A stretch of 64,000 nt of DNA from Casuarius casuarius (GCA_003342895.1 PTFA01000494.1:208013-272012); one strand, 5' to 3'; counted from the stretch's first letter, positions 1-12,774 are shown. Made by a program: numbers and translations. The notes: generated by a model from the letters alone, not told the origin.

Positions 1-190
1 CTAATGTAGTTCTTCCACACTCCACCTGAGGTTAAGCCTTCATGGTTCTGCTGNAAAACTCTTTCAGCAGGGTTAATAAGTTCACCACCTCTCAAACTGC
101 CCCCCTCAAATTCCACTCTTGCTAAACAGCCAAACTCAGGTACCAGNGTACTGAGCTTCAACACGTCAGCTGCTGCTAGACAGTACTTAC

Positions 191-246
191 ATGGTTTGCT
201 GCTGCTTCTTGAGAGCTGCAAACAGGTTTTTTTTGTCATATATCAG
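191..246 (-). CDS. Candidate internal exon, unknown protein
   Basis: On the minus strand this 56-base segment follows an acceptor-like sequence (CTCCTGTTGGCAG, with a possible branch site upstream) and is followed at once by GTAAGT, a near-perfect donor. The open frame reads LIYDKKNLFAALKKQQQT and ends with two bases of a split codon; it begins in phase 0. An alternative acceptor further upstream (ending at 288) would lengthen it to 97 bases and change the starting phase. The basic, glutamine-rich peptide is compatible with a helical region, but I do not recognise a family. The start phase matches the end phase of the candidate exon at 1070-1136. This is splice-pattern inference only. Confidence 0.3.
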
Positions 247-1069
247 CTGCCAACAGGAGTTACTGGGAGTACAGTTTGTCTGAGGAGCTAAGGATAGATT
301 AACAAAACATCTNATGTAGTGCATGGACTGCAGATATTGCCAGTTGGGACTGTTTGTGAAATTAGAAGCAAGGAACAAAGCCAACTTTCACAGGACAGGA
401 GGGTTGGAAATGCACATTCCTGCAGTAACTACTGTATAACAATGACTGTCTTTCCTTCTCCCTCTTTATGGATTCTGTGCCTTCATCTCACCAAATGAAG
501 GTGAGATCACATCACTTGATGCTGCAAAGTTTACTCTTTCAGAATATCAGATAAAACATCTTTTTCTATCAACGCTAAGGATCAAAGCTAAGGACTGACA
601 GCAACACACATGCAATGAGTCCCACCTCAATCAAGTACTGGAATATGCCTCCTGCAACTCTTCCCCTACCTCCTCAAACTGCCTAGTAGCTACTTTGAGT
701 GGAAATGCCACTCAGTTGACTCTCTAGCTGCAGAGATGCTTACTACTCACAAAACAGTAAATATTCTTCTAAAGATGTCAAGCACAGTGATAAGGTGTTA
801 GACATGAATGGTGTCAGGTCTTACAAAATTTCTTGTGAACCAGAATCTCTCATTACCATGGCTTAAGCTATCTAGGATTGTACAAGGAATACAGCAAGTT
901 ATGTATCTTCATCTTTGCCAGTTCTCAATAATGTAATTCTCTGTGTTCATCAGTGTTCCTCCTCTGCCTCGCCCACCCTTCCTGATTTCATAAAGATATG
1001 GCAAGACATCTTTCCTGTTGCTCTCTCCTACCAAAAACCCTCGCTTTCCCCTCTTCTGTTAGCACTTAC

Positions 1070-1136
1070 CTCAAAACCCAGAGTCAGCATCTCAATGCAC
1101 TCTAACTGCTGCAAGATTCCCATATCCCACCACGAC
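1070..1136 (-). CDS. Candidate internal exon, unknown protein
   Basis: On the minus strand a pyrimidine-containing tract ending in TTTTCACAG precedes this 67-base segment, and GAG followed by GTAAGT closes it. One frame is open throughout: one base completing a codon, then SWWDMGILQQLECIEML and five more residues, ending on a codon boundary. The other two frames do not fit neighbouring candidates as well. Its end phase fits the segment at 191-246, and its start phase fits both 1391-1437 and 4324-4442. No family is recognised. An open run of 22 codons is expected fairly often by chance, so the support is mainly the two splice-like borders and the phase agreement. Confidence 0.3.
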
Positions 1137-1390
1137 CTGTGAAAATCTCTATCTTTTCAATGTTTGCCCTCACTCAAACTCCAGGATATGGGCAGACTCA
1201 TGAGATCCCTCACCCTGAGCCCAAGCTCCCTTACGCTAAGCCTGGCTGCCAAAGCACATGAAACTCAGCTCAGACCTACAGGTCCATTTGCTTTTAGAGC
1301 AACAGTCAAATCATGAACTACCACACAGCCTTCAAAACAAAATATCATGAGCTCTAACTATTCAAGACAAAACAAAACTTAAGGGCCTAC

Positions 1391-1437
1391 CCGTGAACCT
1401 GCTCACTCAGCTGGTAGCCATCTTCTGCAAGGGAGCC
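1391..1437 (-). CDS. Candidate internal exon, weak
   Basis: On the minus strand, a CTTTCAG acceptor-like site precedes a 47-base segment with one frame reading GSLAEDGYQLSEQVH plus two bases of a split codon, followed by GTAGGC, a weaker donor. The end phase is compatible with the candidate exon at 1070-1136. The same frame stays open upstream for about 15 more codons, and other AG sites there could serve as the acceptor. It competes with the candidate at 4324-4442 for the position just before 1070-1136, so at least one of the two is probably wrong or alternative. Protein family unknown. Confidence 0.2.
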
Positions 1438-2044
1438 CTGAAAGCACGAGCTTCCTGGAAGGTGATCTCCTGTCTCAGCGTATTATTTCACACAAATGTT
1501 ACAAGCAATACCTTGTTGTCTCCTAAGCCAACACCCACTCACTGCAAAAAAAAGTCATTTTTTAAATTCCTTTAAAGGTTTTTGATTTATTGACACCCCC
1601 CACAATTTAGGAACAAACAGAACATCGGCACATCTCTCCTATATTTCACAGGGGTGCTGGTCTGAAGTCATTACATTATCATGTGCAAAACCCTTCAAAT
1701 TATAGCACTCAAAGTGTACTATGCAGTAGATGGTGCTACCTAAGTGTTGATACAAGGACACTGGAAATTCTCGTGAATCTATATTCATATAGCTTCTTCT
1801 CACTGACAAGGTCAAAGTCACTGCATTTCAGCAGTCACATCACCACTGTTTGAGCTCTGCTTCCACCACCAGTGGTGGAATGAATATGCAACGCTACACA
1901 TAGGGACATTTAAGAACTCAACCAGTACTGCACAGCATTTTCTGAAACACCAGTTNTTCTCCATCTCCAGAAAGGAAGCATGTTCTTTAGCTCATGACCA
2001 GTAAAAGCCACAAAAAGATTTCTACCGACTGCAACAGCTTTCAA

Positions 2045-2235
2045 ACGAGGTCTCAACTGCAGCATTAAACCGTGTGGCACAGTCGGCCTTTACCAGCAGT
2101 GCCTACGGGCTGTTATCATTCGTCACGCACACATGCATGGCAGTCACTAAGACAAAAACCAACTTGGAGAGGCCGTTAACAGGGTGCCAGCTGTCACCAG
2201 CACACTGCAAAGCCGGTAAAAGGCCTACGATGCAC
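2045..2235. other. CpG-rich patch, possible conserved element
   Basis: About eight to nine CpG dinucleotides fall in roughly 190 bases (for example in aaacgagg, gtcggcc, ctacggg, ttcgtcacgcac, ggccgtta, agccggta), while most neighbouring lines have none or one. The minus strand holds an open stretch containing CAGDSWHPVNGLSKLVFVLV with no matching donor. It could be a regulatory element kept unmethylated or conserved, an unrecognised exon, or a younger insertion. No promoter motif was identified. Confidence 0.35.
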
Positions 2236-4323
2236 CCTGACCCAGACAAGANGAATAGCTATCTTGAGCTTCCTCACCAAGCATATCTTAATTAAGAATC
2301 ACGTCCAAAGTTAGCTGCCTCTCACTGCAGCTGGTTGCCATGGGATACCATCTCTCCTAATGCATTTCTATCCCTGGGGAAAGAGGGACAGATACAATGA
2401 AAAGAAACCACTACTGACTACAAATAGTAACTGTGAAATGATTCCGGTAGGAAAGAGTCATTTTTAATCATAATAAAGCTTCTAGCTTCAGTTCCATTTC
2501 ACCTTGAGGACAGAGTTATTTCTAGTGTCATTACTCTTCCAGCTTGTTTGGTATTATTGTAGCTTCCAGGTAAGTCTTTATCNTCTGCCCCAAGGGCACA
2601 GCACAGGACAGAAGGCAGGGGCAAAAACGGCCAGCTAAAATGAGTCACCCATACAAGCTATTTCCAGATTCAACGGCAAATTAAATTTCCTTGATGTTAT
2701 ATGAAAATTTAGAAGTTAAAAAAATTCCAAGAGACAAGAACCATGCTTTTATCAATTTTAACAAATTTCACTTTCAAAATTACTTCACACTCACAATAGA
2801 CCAGCTTACATCAGTTGTCACTCTGGAAAGAGCAGATGGGCTGCTAAACAGAAAATCCGGGTTAGACAATCCAGAGCATAGCAGCACACCAAATCTAAAG
2901 AGTTACTGATACCAAGACCTTTTGGTTATTGTGTTGCAATTAGTATCTGAATATGATTCATATGAAGGCCATGACATCCAAACAGAATTAGGCTAACTGT
3001 GCATTTTACACTAGCTCTGCACCAGCAGGTTTTACAGTGCTGAGGCAGACAAAGCCCCTCACCAACCTGACTCCACCTCCAAAAAGTCTTTTTTGAACTA
3101 CTGTTCATATGAAAGCATTAGCCAGAGATTTTACTTATGTGCCCTAAAAGTATTTTCATTTTATCCACATGACAGAATTGTCAAAACAATCAGGAAGCAG
3201 CAGCGCAGGTCCACATGTTGACACTCCATGCAGTTTTGCAGCACCAGTTTGGCCAAATACTTTATGTGCCTCTCTAAGCTATATATATTTAAACAGCAAT
3301 TAAATTAGTGATTATCTGCTTTGTATATGGGCCCCAATGCAGCACTATATGACTGACATTTACACATCACATCCCAGAGAACACGACAAACCTCAGATTC
3401 TATTCAATTCCTTTTGAGAGCAACTCTTGACTGAATTTGATGGCTCCAGAAAACTGCACTGAGTAAACACTTCTGCTATACAACAAAAAAATTTTGCACT
3501 GGAACTATCCCTAGAGTATTCTTTACATTTTCAGTTTCATCTTCTTTAAGTCTAAGGTGATAGAAAGATGCCAGCACTTTTTGGAAATGGTATTAGGTTA
3601 AAAACAAAAAGTATGTTTTGCCTCACTGATTCTTCATAGTTCCTTAGAAGCTATTAGCAACAATATTCAACATTATGATCAATACATCCTCTGCTAGTCC
3701 ACAAGTTTCATGCCAGTTATGCTATTTCTGCTCTACTTCAAGCTTAACTGCAACTATCAGCTCCATTTTTTTTTTCCTGAGTATCATTACAGCCTCAATT
3801 ACAGGTCACTCAATTTCATCAGAGCTCTAGGAAAAGGACTCACTATTCAGCTTGTGCCCCTGTTACCCATTTGATTCTGAAACAGGACAAATACTTATTA
3901 CATTAGCAGTACCTGATTTTACAACACTGCTTCAACAACAAGATGATGAACTGGTCTTTGCTTTACAGTCTCCAACAATATTAGGTAAGTTGAGCACTAG
4001 CCTGAAATTCTTTGCTGGTGTCCCAGTTGTATCCATTCCAAAATGATCCCTGTTCTGCTTTCCTACATTTAAATTTAAATAGTACTTTCTCTGAAGATAT
4101 GACTCAGCTGAATCATCAGCTTTAATGATGTAAACCCAGCAGAGGAAACTAATCTAGTAAAAGTGAGTTTCCTTCATCTTACCAAAGCTTTAAGAAAAGC
4201 ATGATGAGCAACATACCAGACAAAATACTAGTTAGCTCAGTTGGTATAAACATGCACATCCCACCACTGCAAGAGCTTTTGAGGATTGTTTTCTTTGAAT
4301 GAAATACAGTATTTTATGCTCAC

Positions 4324-4442
4324 CTCATCTGTACAAGTGGATTATATGGCCTATCATAGATACAAAAGGTGAGTAAAGAAGCTTTCAAAGCTGTTTTGAC
4401 AAGTGAAGAGAGGCAACTGAGCTGTGCTAAACACGAGCTGTT
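4324..4442 (-). CDS. Candidate internal exon, unknown protein
   Basis: This 119-base minus-strand segment follows TTAATTTTCCCTGGATTTAG, which has a plausible branch site and pyrimidine tract, and is closed by ATGAG then GTGAGC, a good donor. A single frame is open from the first base, starting with NSSCLAQLSCLSSLVK and ending YDRPYNPLVQM plus two bases of a split codon. The first two-thirds are rich in Leu, Ser and Ala, as in an alpha-helical repeat or membrane-proximal segment, but I cannot assign a family. Its end phase would join correctly to 1070-1136. It is one of the longest exon-like segments with both borders good that I found. Confidence 0.3.
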
Positions 4443-5119
4443 CTAAATCCAGGGAAAATTAAGTACCAGAATAACACTTCCGCATTTACGTGGTTTAGAA
4501 GTTCTTGCTGCGATCTAATGGTTTACATGGAAAGAAATTTAAAATGGCACACACCAATACACAGTCATCTCCTAGCTATACATAACTCTTCTCAAAAGCA
4601 TCACAACAATTGCCAGATGGACTCAGTATGGTTTCNAGCACTGTTACAGCAGGTCTTCTGAAAGACAGGGGCTTTCCATCCCTCAGAGTTTTAACTTGGG
4701 CTTTTACTGTTGCTATTGCAACATAAGCCACGTTTGTCATGCATGCGCAGGCAATGGCTGCACTAGCCCACCAGGGTAGCCCTACATGATTTCTTGTGCA
4801 TTTTNGTGAGGAAAAACTCCATGCTTGGGATGGAGCTGATGTGACTGGTTTCTCCTAAACATGCAGTATGCAACCTCCCCCTGCTCCGGCCCTCTCCGCT
4901 AAGCAGAGGCAAGTTACTGGTTACACACGCAGAAGCTCTATGAACTGGGAGTTACCCAGTGGTATCAAACCTGTCCTCAGATGTTACAAGAAATAGGCAG
5001 ATTGCTGAGGAAGGGGATGATGAGGAAAAGGCAGCACTAGAAGGTAATGAGGAGATCCATTAGAAATAATAATTTTTCCCAGTAAAACCATCCCTCTGAC
5101 AGAGCAAGCCTTTGCCCCA

Positions 5120-5310
5120 AAGCTACGGGGGAATCCAAGCAGTGACAGGCATGCCGCTGCCTAGTGCAAGCGAGTCTCCGTTTCTCAGTTCAGATCTTTA
5201 GCCCTTCAGAGGTAACTCCCATGGTCGCATCCAGAGGCAGAGCAGCCCGAGGTCCTAACTGAAACGCATCAGGTAAGCGGGATGAGACCCAGCCCTCAGA
5301 ACGCAGCCAC
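5120..5310. other. CpG-rich patch with plus-strand exon-like segment
   Basis: About eight to nine CpGs fall in 190 bases. Inside it, on the plus strand, CTTTAGCCCTTCAG and CATCAG-GTAAGCGG frame a segment at about 5211-5274 that looks like an exon. All three frames contain stops (one includes ATG GTC GCA TCC AGA GGC and then stops), so it cannot be an internal coding exon. A non-coding RNA exon, a leader exon or coincidence are all possible. Confidence 0.25.
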
Positions 5311-7543
5311 AGCAAAGCAGACTCAAAGAAAGACTTAGAGAAATGAAGGTTAAAAAACTCTGGAAAAAAAATCCAGGCTTTCCCTTATGTTATTACCTAA
5401 AAACAGTAACACAAACATGAGCTCCAGGACCAACAGGCTCAGGAAAGTCAGCTATTCTTTGTGAAAAACAGATGCCAAAGGTAGCAGAGTAGCATCTGTT
5501 TGCCATTTTCAAATGATGGCAGAGAGAGAACCACTCCTGAGTTTACCTGTAACTAGCAGTTAGCTGAGCTAAAGCAGCAAAGTCACAAGAGACACCTGTA
5601 TGAGCACAGCTGATGCGCATCCAGTGAGCCAGCCTTCAAAATCTCCTGTGCAACTCAATAAAATAAAGACATCCTTTAAAGTGAGGATCCCTTTGAGGAC
5701 ACTCCAATTTCTACAGATCCACTGCTATCAAAACAGTAACTGAAAGAGCATCTGCATCAGGATTGGACTTGAAATAGCATGAGATTTGTGTCATTTCAGT
5801 CTAGATAATTACTTGAGCTTAGAGTCATTTCCATTTCTTAAGGCCCCATTTTGTGGGAGAAGGTAATCACCTGGGCTTTACTTCTTTACAGGAAGACAGA
5901 AGATCAAACAATTCAATAGCATCAGGATCCCCTCTTCTGCTGCCTAATGAAAAGCACATTGTCTGTATATCTGAATGCTTCATCTCCCATTACATAGCCA
6001 CAGCTTGGTAATAAATAAGCCATTTGGTGGTTGATAGATTGGCAACCTTCCACAAGTGCAGGTGCTATCTTTAATTTTTCTAGTTAGCTAAGCAAAGGAT
6101 CTAAGTACTGTTCTGAAACTGCACAGTTGTGAAGGAGTTATTGCCCACATTAAGGGAAGCACTGAACAGCACCAGGAACCCACAGTGAATACATGCGGTA
6201 TTTCACTGCTCAGATAGGGAACAAAAGCCTGTTATTTTATCACCATTCCAAACATCTTCCCAAGTTGTTATTTAGTCTCTGAGCACAGGCACAAACTTTG
6301 ACATTTGCACACGTGTGTGGCAAAAGTATAGGAGGCTCTGCTGTTCCTCCAGCTGGGAAGAGCCACTTGCATAGGGCTCCAAAGATGAGTAAGGTGTAGA
6401 AAGACTTCTGCCCCAGTTCTTTCACTTAAGGCCATTTTGGAGAAGGGAGAAAAAGGTGTAAGGTACTTAGGTTATCGCCATAAAGGAAAGAGACAACAAG
6501 GGACCAGATCCTCCTTGTAAGTCCTATTTCAGGAAGCACCATGTGCTGTGTAGCATGAAGCATGGTGTTGCCCTTCCTTATGGCAAAACCCACATAAACT
6601 TCAGCCAACCTTCATTATCATTTACTGGTACCTACATGCTAAGCCCATTCAGGCTTCTTTGCCTGCTACAGTATTAGAGACATACTAGACAATCATTACA
6701 TTTCAAAGTAGCCGAAGAAATAAAGCATACTGGGAAAGTCAATGTCACAGTTGATTCTCCATGAAACCAGCAAGCCAGTGCCTGATGCTCTGCAGGCGAC
6801 TCAGTGCACTCTGCAAGGTCAGCCCCATTTGTGCCCTGGGTGTCATCAGTGCAACACTAGTTCTTCCTCTATACAACAGCCTTGCACGGTTTAGTAAACT
6901 GTGCAGATCTCATGCTGAAACAGAGGCTAAATTACCTCTGCCACGATTTAGAACCAGGGTCATTTGCACACAACAGGATCACTGTTAATGACGATGAAAT
7001 AGATATTCATGAACTCCAATTTCTCATTCACCTGCCTATCTGTGGGGATGTGAAGGCACAGCTGAAACTTTATTAAAGCAATTTCATACATCTAGTAAAA
7101 CCAGCATGAGAGGCTCTTAAGCTGCAAGTAGGAACTGGAAGAGGTCTCAGTGGCATTCAGGGACATTTGTCTTTACTGCAGTGAAGGTAAGCTCTTAATA
7201 CAGGAAAAGTCAGTAGCAGTGAGGGTTCTTCACAGTAAGAGCCTGCAAAGTGCAAATGTGATATATACTGCACCTTGCTCCTGTAAGGTTCCCAAAGCAA
7301 AATCACATCAGTGGAATATAGGATCACGGCCATCACTATGGAAGCAAAGCTAGATCTCAGAGGTGAACACAGGTGGTAAGCAGTGAACTAACACCATGCG
7401 TCACTGATTCAACTTTTAACACACAAACCTAAAACAGGTTATTTTTTTTTAAGCCATCATGCAACAGGGGATAGTAATACAAAATGCCCAACAGCATTGT
7501 TGCAGGTACATTATTATGAAGTTCCCGTGCCTGAGCAGGCCCC

Positions 7544-8041
7544 TCAAGTCCACAGGAAACCAGCCACAAAGATCCGAGTACAAACTGGCTCTGCAACCTT
7601 TCCTATGCATTTGTAACAGCCAAGCCTTCCTACAAGGCAGAGCTGGATACTAGCTTGGTAGGCAACTGCACCATGCCATAGGCAGAGGCCTGAGCAACCC
7701 AGGGCTCCAGAGCCTCGGGAGGCCTGCGAGCAGCCCTGTGCAGTCTGCACTGGGGAGCAGGGCCACAGACAGCCCAGCCGACTGAGCTGGCACCTGGCTG
7801 CAGGCTGGCACCGAGAAGTCACCTTCAGGCACAGGAACACATGCGCTCCTGGCCTAGCTTGCAAAAGATGTCCTAAGAAACTGCCATCGTTTGCTTGTGA
7901 AATGCTTCCCGAGCTCTCCCTCCCCTCCCTTCTCAGAGGCTCTCTGCCCACATGAAATATTTCAGCATGGCACATGATTTCTAAGGTCAATAACACTGAC
8001 CGCCTCAGCCAAAAAGCACAAAGTTGAACACTGAGGTACAT
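7544..8041 (-). other. Long open stretch in GC-rich DNA, probably non-coding
   Basis: This is the longest complete ATG-to-stop open frame in the window, 165 codons. Its translation is rich in Cys, Leu, Gly and Ser, with no recognisable domain and no low-complexity or membrane pattern that would suggest a real protein. The DNA from about 7680 to 7960 is GC-rich with few TA-type stops, which lengthens open frames by chance; an opposite-strand and an overlapping frame are open as well. I regard it as a chance frame in a GC-rich stretch. Confidence 0.3.
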
Positions 8042-11000
8042 GTTTCTTAAAAGTCACTTTCAGACTGAATTAAGAAAATTTAATTGCTCAGCTAGGACCA
8101 GTCCTTCTAGCTGTTTGCAGCACCCTCCACTGCTCTGGACCATCACAAGAGGGGAAGTTGCTGCTCATAGTGATAATACAACATTTGTGCCTCCATGAAA
8201 ACACTATTAATAAAACCCAGAGCCACAACATTAACATGTTTGTACAGCACTAGCATAATGGGGCTTAAATTTCAATTTTATATGCTACATAAAAGGAAAA
8301 ATTCAGTGCATAGAGAAATAAGATTGGAACAGAAATTTAATGCCAAAAGGAATTTTAAGCTGTCTCAGGGAAACAATACTGACAAAGAATGAATATTAGA
8401 GAACTCAAGCCATTAAAGCAGGAAACATTTCCCTTTATTGATTTTCAAAACATGTAAAGTTCACAATTAAGCTGTATTTAAGGCCTGATGGCATCAGATA
8501 CACCTCTGCAGCATTTATCAGAAATTTCTAAAAAGCCAGAACAATGAACTTAATATATTCTATAACTTTCCCAGCACAGACTGTGGGACTTCTTGCAGCA
8601 GATTTTTGCTTCAAAGTTGAACACTTTGTTTACATTAAATACTCTATTGCTCTTAGGGAAATCTTACAAACCACAAACTGCAATAAACTCAAAGTTGTCT
8701 TCTGGAGCCTGCAGGCAGTCTGAAGTGACAGCTCAGAGATATGAATGCCTCTGCCCTACAATGGTTTTATTCCTACCACCGGAAGTCAAGAGAAAACATT
8801 TATTGGTAGACAATCATTAGGAGCAACATGAAACTACTGTGCTCAGGCTTTGTATTAGCACTAAACTCTGACAGTTCTTTCCCAAGTAGTCTACAGATGG
8901 CTATTTAAAACAAACTATTGCACATCATCACTGCAACTACTCATGCCCAAAACAAACCAAATGCAATCCTAAAATACATCACACATTAATAAAATACATA
9001 GTAGCATCATGACTACATTCTGGGATATGCATTATATTTTCTGGCTCCACTGATAACAAGGACGAAAATGAAGTATTTGTTATTGATGTTATGACTCCCA
9101 TGTCCCCTCGTCACTGTCAGTAGCAGAAGCTGGCCTTAGAGTACAGTATTAAACCTGCACAAAGGGTGCTGCCAGAGAAGTAGCACTAGCTGGAGAAAAG
9201 CCAGGAAGAGCAAAGCAGCTTTCTAGAAGTAACAGCAATAAAGTGTTCCTCCCTTTTTGCTCTCCAGCAACTAACAGAAAACTGACAATCAAAAATAAGG
9301 AAGAAAAAAATTAAAGGCAGAGAAACAAGAAAAAAATCTGCAACTGTGACAGGACTGCCTATTTAGAGGTCACCCACTCCTAGTGCTTTTTCTCAACAAG
9401 GAAATACAAGGAACAGATGGAAAACATCTTTGGTACTGCTGACTTTGGGAGCTCATATCAATGCCAGCCAAGCAAGAGCAGCAGCATCCAGCCTCCATGC
9501 TGCCTCTCTCCCCCAACAGAAGCCTCAGCTGCTAGGTATAATGAGAGTAATTATAACACCACAGTTCATCACAGCCAGCAGACCATCCTCCAGGGTTGTT
9601 TACCAAGCTACACATTACCAAGATGAACTCCTGTACTGCAGGGTTCATCAAAACAAACAATCATGACTTAATAAGGAGTGGTTGTCTTAGCAAGTCAACC
9701 ACTTGAAAGGGAATCACAACACAAATCAACACACTGGCTCCTCAGTGCAACATGAGCATGCTTATTTTTCCTGCTATGCACATATTCTGTGTCAAAAGAG
9801 ACATTATAGATGCTCATTAAACAGGAAAATGGATGCCTTTTGTTCTTGTTCCATTCTCCCCATGGAAATGTGTTATACTGAAGATCACACGAATGTGATC
9901 TATAAAAACCTGTGAACCCACAGCTTGCTCTATCAGCCAAAACACGAAATTAAAAAATCTTCCAGGTGACAAGGTTTGCACTTTCCCATTGTTCCCTTTC
10001 CCTCCCTTCCTCCCTCATTCTCACATTAAACTGCCTCTCCCCACAGGCTTGAGAAGCACCTTCAACTCCATTTGAAGCAGTCTTCTCAATCTCTCCCCCT
10101 ATTACTCAGGCACAGAAGAGAGGTTTACTGTGGGAGTGGAGGATTGTTTGAGAAAGAAGTTGTAAGTAGCATACTCAGGATGCAACGTTAACTATCAGCT
10201 GGTGAGTACCTGACTATAAACCCCACAGATTTTGCATGCCCATAAAGGAAAATGGTTTTATCCCAGCTCAGTCTCTCTCCTGTCTTCCCTTTTCACAAGG
10301 CTGTATTTTTCCTAAGATACAACACACCNGCTGGGAACAAAGCCTTGACAACTGCCACTTGGTACTGCCAAAAGTATCCCCAGAGGCTCTACTCNCTGAT
10401 TGATGCCCTGTGCTTCCAGCTCACACTGCAAACGCATTGACCTCACAGATCTTTTTTCTTCTTTAAAGCCCCTGAACATAATTTGCTGGCTTACCTTTCA
10501 TATTTTTTTTCCTCCTGTCCCTGAATAGGGCATAGGGGGAGGGCGATGAATTGCCTGATACCTGGGGAAAGTCTCATTTGTCCCATTGATCCACCTTCCT
10601 TGGCAGCTTATTTTGTCATAACACCTTCCATCTTCCTCTGCACCAATGGACAAGTTCTTCATAAGGGTTTCATTTNTATGANATCCCTNTATTTCCAAAG
10701 ATAGAAATTCAGACCTTCCCTATNTTGGTCACTGTGTTTCCNTCTCATTATATCTCCTTTGAACTCTCCTTCTCACTTTATTACTCAGACCATCCAGCAA
10801 CACCATCATTTGATCATTCCTCTACTTCAAAACATCCCTTGGCTTAAGCTGTTAAAGAACAAACAATTTTCCCTTTAATTACTTTAAATANAGAACACTG
10901 TTTGCACAAAAGCAGATTTTTCTTTTGGTATAGTTAATCCCTTTTTCAGGGGGTGGGTGGGAGACAACGGCCTTCACACCCTCACCAGCATGTAGGGGGC

Positions 11001-12774
11001 ACTGCTAAACCAGGTGTTACAAAAATCACAAGCCACAAATNAAAGTGAGACTTCCTTTCCTTTCTTACGAGCACTTTTTAAACAGTTTTCATATCCTGTN
11101 ATTGCATGCGAGTCTATTCCCTTTAGAAAGCAAGTTCCAGTCACTAGAGCCCTGGACATCTATCTTTAACTGCAACATTAGCTGTTCTGAGTTCCTTGAT
11201 AAATTCGCAAGAGGTAATCAACCTACAGCAGTTTCCACTTTTTTTTTAGACCTGGCAGACTTTGCTAACCTTGTCTCCACCATAGAAAAGATGACATTTG
11301 CACAAGAGCTACATTCTGCCTGTNATAAAACTGTGCTTTCCAGTAGCACTGGAACATATTGCATTGGGGACAATGCTCAATTATTTCTTCAGTCTTGTGC
11401 TGTACAAAAAAGCCCTAGACACTGGAGAAATAAGCTGATGCTTCCCTTGGCAAATGAGTTAGGTTTCTAATCCCCACAGTTGTGGAGAAAAACCCACATG
11501 TGACAAAAAAATCTTAAAATGAACCCAAAAGGTAAATGAAAGGAATAAAAAAATTCTAATTGCTTTAAACCTCAACTAGGAGAGGCTTCAGAAGGGTAAG
11601 TCTGACGCATAAAATACAGACATTTGGGGATGCAATACAACTTCAATTGAACTTGCAAGGACTGCAAAAGCAAAGTCCCACAAAACCACTGAAAAGCAGC
11701 ACCTACAGAGACAAACTAGCAATGGTGCAAAGNTGACACAGGCGCTAAGCACCAGCCATGGTAATCCACCTGCACAACAGGCCACCACTCTCCCGGCTGC
11801 AGCTGTCTCGGTGTGTTAGCGTGACTACAGCTTTTCCCACAACGACCCAACCCCTACTTGCAGGATGCCTCTCTGCCCTGGGCCTCCCCAGCAGTTACCT
11901 GTGGGAGGCTATCAAGTTTAGTTCTCATTAAGTTCAGGACAGGTGTGCCCCTGCTTACCCTAACCTAAGGTAAAAGCCTACTCATTCTGAGAAACGCAGT
12001 CTGGTGTACAGCCTATATAGATCACCACAGCAGGGAAGGAGCTCTAGGAGTCCAAGCAGATCACATTTTGCCTGGCCTTTCTCATTTGCTTTTGTGTTTC
12101 AGCCTTTTTAAGGAGCACTAACAGAAACTTAGTCCAAACTCGCAGCTAATTATCAGCTGGTATTTGTCTTCTGTTTAAAATCCTTGAGAAAACTACTTAA
12201 GGTTAACTCATATACCACCTTGAACCTCATTCTTTATCCCAGTTTACCCTGGCTGCAGGATGCATTCACAGTCTTTAAAGATCACCTTATACAGATAAGC
12301 AATATCAATACAATAATTTTAGCCTGATTTGACTTAAGAACTACTTTTAGTCCCATTGTTCAAGTGTGAAGCCGTGATCTAATCTCATACTGGTCTNTCT
12401 GACACTGGCTCAAGTACTGTTTCACTGAAATTTTTCAAAGTGACTTATTTGCTAGTGATATATTCTACTACTACTTNGTGGGTTCCTGACTGGCAGGTAA
12501 GTACTCACTAGGATTCACNCGGTTCAGCCCAGGCTCACATTTCTATTGCCCTCAGGGCCTAGGAGTCATTTGCACGCAAGCAGAAGCAGATATAAAACAA
12601 AATATAATTTCAGATCAAAGTCTTTGCTAAGACAACCCATTGTCACTAGCACCTGAAAATNAGCATTTAGAACTCTATTAACATAAGAAATAACTCATTA
12701 AATGCATGCAGTAGAACAGAAGAGCTTTTCTTGCATCCTAAGCAACAGTTNAGATACTCATCTAAGACACCAAG

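Larger units (their letters stand above)
247..4323. other. Non-coding interval around the 3' candidate exons
   Basis: Apart from the candidate exons at 1070-1136 and 1391-1437 and the CpG patch at 2045-2235, this stretch shows only short unrelated open frames, T- and A-runs and no recognised repeat. On the plus strand, a short segment at about 2541-2567 and another at about 3909-3986 have splice-like borders (both ending AG-GTAAGT); they show how often such look-alikes arise. Confidence 0.4.

Noticed and set aside
2541..2567. Plus-strand 27-base exon-like segment ending CAG-GTAAGT
   Set aside because: Too short, no partner, no recognisable peptide.
3909..3986. Plus-strand exon-like segment (VPDFTTLLQQQDDELVF in one frame) ending AG-GTAAGT
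   Set aside because: It is on the strand opposite to the inferred transcription and has no partner exon. It serves as a reminder of the false-positive rate.
7544..8041. 165-codon minus-strand open frame as a real gene
   Set aside because: GC-rich DNA lengthens open frames. The translation has no domain, other frames overlap it, and a frame of this length is expected about once or more in a 64-kb window.
10495..10520. 26-base minus-strand microexon (GQEEKKYE in one frame) between a pyrimidine-rich acceptor and GTAAGC
   Set aside because: Too short to judge. The frame needed to join its neighbours is not the protein-like one, and similar short segments occur often by chance.
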